Source: Ruminococcus_C callidus
GTDB taxonomy: Bacteria; Bacillota; Clostridia; Oscillospirales; Ruminococcaceae
Assembly (NCBI RefSeq): GCF_049562855.1
Contig: NZ_CP186925.1
Span: 2,108,001 to 2,172,000 of the forward strand
Length of the DNA stretch: 64,000 bases
Reading direction: 5' to 3'
Positions within the stretch are counted from its first letter, which is position 1. Each line of letters begins with the position of its first letter. The notes under the pieces were generated by a model. That model ran no database searches, was not told the DNA's origin, and worked only from the letters and a program-made list of their open reading frames with translations. Both the position numbers and the translations under genes were made by a program. Below are positions 61,976 to 64,000 of the stretch, piece after piece.

Positions 61976-64000
61976 TTAGTTGGCTTTGGCTGTGCTCTGA
62001 TAGGTCACCCATTCATAGCTTGCAGTCAAAGGTGTCTTGCCGTCGAAAGGCTTCAGCCAGTCGTTGACACCAATTCCGGGCCATACATTCATCATGATCT
62101 TGCCGGCAGTGGACGGGATATTGCTGGTAGCTGTGTAGACCGCCTTGCCGTCCACATACCATGTAATGTAATCCTTCTGCCAGTCGAATCCATAAGTGTG
62201 ATATCCCTCTGATGCATCAAAGCCCAGATCGTACATGTACTCATGATTGCCGACACCATTGGTGTAATAGTTGAGCTGTACCTTGGTGGTATCCTTACCC
62301 AGAACCTCCACATCGATCTCATCCCACGGGTTATTCTCCGAGGGGCCGGTATAGGTAAAGAACGAGGAAACCACGCCATCATTTTTGATTGCCTTCATGG
62401 AAGTTTCGTAATAACCATAGTGATAGTGCTCCAGAGAACGGTACTCTGCACCAGTATAGTTATACTGACCGGAACTGTCCTTGTCAATGGTCAGATTCAA
62501 CACGCCGTTGTCGAAAGAAGTATTGTTCTTTGTCCAGCCGCAGTCAAAGGGATTGCCGTTTGTCCAGCCGTCCGAAGCTTCAAACAGACTGGTAGCACCC
62601 TTACGGAAATCTGCCAGTACTTCCGCATCGGCACTGGGTTCATTGCCCTTGGTGTCGTCCTTGCCGGAAGTATTGTCGTCTTTCTGCACCAGCTTTTGCC
62701 GCAGCACTGCCAGATCGAAGCCGTTTACCGTATTGTCTGCCTGTACATCTGCCGCCTTTGCCTGTGTTTCTGTGAGAGAAACTTCTCCCAGCAGATACTT
62801 TTGCAGCAGTACAACATCCGCAGTGTTGACTGTCTGATCCTGATTTACATCGCCGGAAATGATGTCATCATGTCCCGGTGTTCTTGCGGTGCTGTTCATC
62901 GCCAGCAGGCAGGTCAGCGGAGAGTTCCAGTAGATCGTGATCTCATTGGTGGAATAGCTTTCCCAATGGTCTACATAGCACTTTGCCGACGGAGAATTTG
63001 CACAGTATGCCTTTGCAGCACTGTCCTCCAGACCGGAATTGACACCGCCGACCAGCATACCTTTCATTGCCTGATTCTTGGCCATAGACGGTCTGTGGTG
63101 CGGGTGTTCTGGTGAAACCGTGCCATAGCCAGTCACGAAGCACTCTCCCATTGCGTTATTGCCCAGCAGATAGTGGAGATTGCTGCGGGAAGTGTCCAGA
63201 TAGGTGCTGTCCTCAGTCATCTGGTATGCCAGATTCAGGATCATGCCGGAAGTGGCAACGCCCATGTTGCTGCCCCAGTTATATTTGGAAACCGACACCC
63301 CATAAGGATTGCTCTGGGAAAAACCTTTCATTTTGTCGGCTTCTTTCAGAATGGAAGTCTTTGCACGGGTGTAGAGGTCAGAGTTCGTATCCACACCGTC
63401 CATAGTGAGAATGGCAATATTACCATAGTCTCCCACTTCCATCCAGTCCATGCCATTCTGCACACGCATGCTTTCCAACGCAGTACGATATGTGTCCTCA
63501 CCGGTAGCACGCCACATCTGTGCTGCTGCCCAGTAGCGTTCGTCAATATCGGAAGTGTCGCCATAATCACCAGTCGTAATGTCAGACGGATTGGAGAAGA
63601 TAAAGTTGGGATTTTTTTGCAGGAATGCCCACGCGTTCTTTGCAGCATTCAGGCACTTTTCCGCAAAGTCCTTGTCGACCTTCTGGTAGTATTCATATGC
63701 CATTGCCATCGACGCACAGAAATCGGCAGTCGCTGTGGTGGAAACCGGCGTTACGATCAGTTCGTCCGTTTCCGTTTCCGGCATCACATAACCGGGGAAA
63801 TTCTCGCAGCTGACCTTGTGGTGCACGCCGCCGGTCTGGCTGTCCTGCATTTTCAGCATCCATTCCAGTTCATAGCGTACCTCGTCCAGCACGTCCGGAA
63901 CACCGTTGCCGCTTTCCGGAATGCCAATGCTGTCGCTGAACAACTCCGGATTGGCATCATAGGCAATCAGCAAGTCTGCCACAGACTTTGCACCGGGAAC
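61976..64000 (-). CDS. GH9 - dockerin - GH16 cellulosomal glucanase, N-terminus outside window
   Basis: 674 residues seen; the frame stays open to the right edge. Part 1 (about 1-395) is the GH9 (alpha/alpha)6 cellulase domain: GGVHHKVSCENFPGYVMPE, HPHHRPSMA, and the catalytic Glu in STNEITIYWNSPLTCLLAM. Part 2 (about 400-460) is a type I dockerin (SGDVNQDQTVNTADVVLLQ, NTVNGFDLAVLRQ). Part 3 (about 485-674) is a GH16 lichenase-type domain with WDEIDVEVLG (E-x-D-x-E), YHTYGFDWQKDYITWYVDG. It should cut cellulose and mixed-linkage beta-glucan on one cellulosomal protein. The dockerin lies in the middle rather than at the end. Confidence 0.92.
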   Translation of the reverse strand, partial: VPGAKSVADLLIAYDANPELFSDSIGIPESGNGVPDVLDEVRYELEWMLKMQDSQTGGVHHKVSCENFPGYVMPETETDELIVTPVSTTATADFCASMAMAYEYYQKVDKDFAEKCLNAAKNAWAFLQKNPNFIFSNPSDITTGDYGDTSDIDERYWAAAQMWRATGEDTYRTALESMRVQNGMDWMEVGDYGNIAILTMDGVDTNSDLYTRAKTSILKEADKMKGFSQSNPYGVSVSKYNWGSNMGVATSGMILNLAYQMTEDSTYLDTSRSNLHYLLGNNAMGECFVTGYGTVSPEHPHHRPSMAKNQAMKGMLVGGVNSGLEDSAAKAYCANSPSAKCYVDHWESYSTNEITIYWNSPLTCLLAMNSTARTPGHDDIISGDVNQDQTVNTADVVLLQKYLLGEVSLTETQAKAADVQADNTVNGFDLAVLRQKLVQKDDNTSGKDDTKGNEPSADAEVLADFRKGATSLFEASDGWTNGNPFDCGWTKNNTSFDNGVLNLTIDKDSSGQYNYTGAEYRSLEHYHYGYYETSMKAIKNDGVVSSFFTYTGPSENNPWDEIDVEVLGKDTTKVQLNYYTNGVGNHEYMYDLGFDASEGYHTYGFDWQKDYITWYVDGKAVYTATSNIPSTAGKIMMNVWPGIGVNDWLKPFDGKTPLTASYEWVTYQSTAKAN

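Overview
This looks like a chromosomal window from a fibre-degrading, cellulosome-building Ruminococcus (Clostridia, Oscillospiraceae). Three secreted proteins carry dockerin domains (a GH26 mannanase, an M6-like peptidase and a GH9-dockerin-GH16 enzyme). The core genes are Firmicutes-like, many promoters match TTGACA-17-TATAAT, and starts follow strong AGGAGG sites. R. champanellensis and R. flavefaciens are the closest lifestyle matches I can name; the species is inference.

Layout. 1-5.9 kb: two paralogous cytoplasmic BspA-type leucine-rich-repeat proteins either side of a VWA-like metallopeptidase-fold protein, then an unknown protein, all leftward. 6.1-6.8 kb: an internally deleted IS66 element that keeps both ends. 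6.9-8.4 kb: an AAA-ATPase/PD-(D/E)XK protein. 8.6-20.9 kb: an accessory block with a small excisionase-type HTH, a large SF2-type helicase, DUF960, a zinc-finger amidoligase with its partner class II glutamine amidotransferase, an orphan 418-aa protein, SF3 and SF2 helicases, a small HTH and a tyrosine integrase. The integrase lies next to tRNA-Pro(UGG), which suggests an integrated, non-conjugative element whose left end I could not place.

21-41.9 kb is mostly core: M18 aminopeptidase, a DUF951-prfA-Sua5-coaE operon, an S1-domain protein, a cell-wall amidase, nadE, a PAP2 phosphatase, the cellulosomal GH26 mannanase, an AraC regulator, VanZ, hslO, a methyltransferase, secA and nth. 42-46 kb is a low-density stretch with an unknown protein, repeats and a PH-like-domain protein. 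46-52.3 kb is gltD/gltB behind an attenuator-like leader. 52.9-57.4 kb holds an EVE/PUA-nuclease-like protein facing a tight five-gene operon of a Vps4/FtsH-type AAA+ ATPase and four small membrane or amphipathic proteins, the best candidate here for an undescribed system. 57.8-64 kb: an XRE regulator, the dockerin-bearing M6-like peptidase coupled to an AraC regulator, and the GH9-dockerin-GH16 glucanase, which runs off the right edge.

Two families of short interspersed elements are scattered from 21 kb to 58 kb. They have inverted ends (GGCAATACCGCACAAAG, or GGAAACACTGCATAAAG) and 4-bp target duplications, and they lie at the ends of several genes and gene fragments (yitT-like and GNAT remnants). 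They look like recently active non-autonomous transposons.
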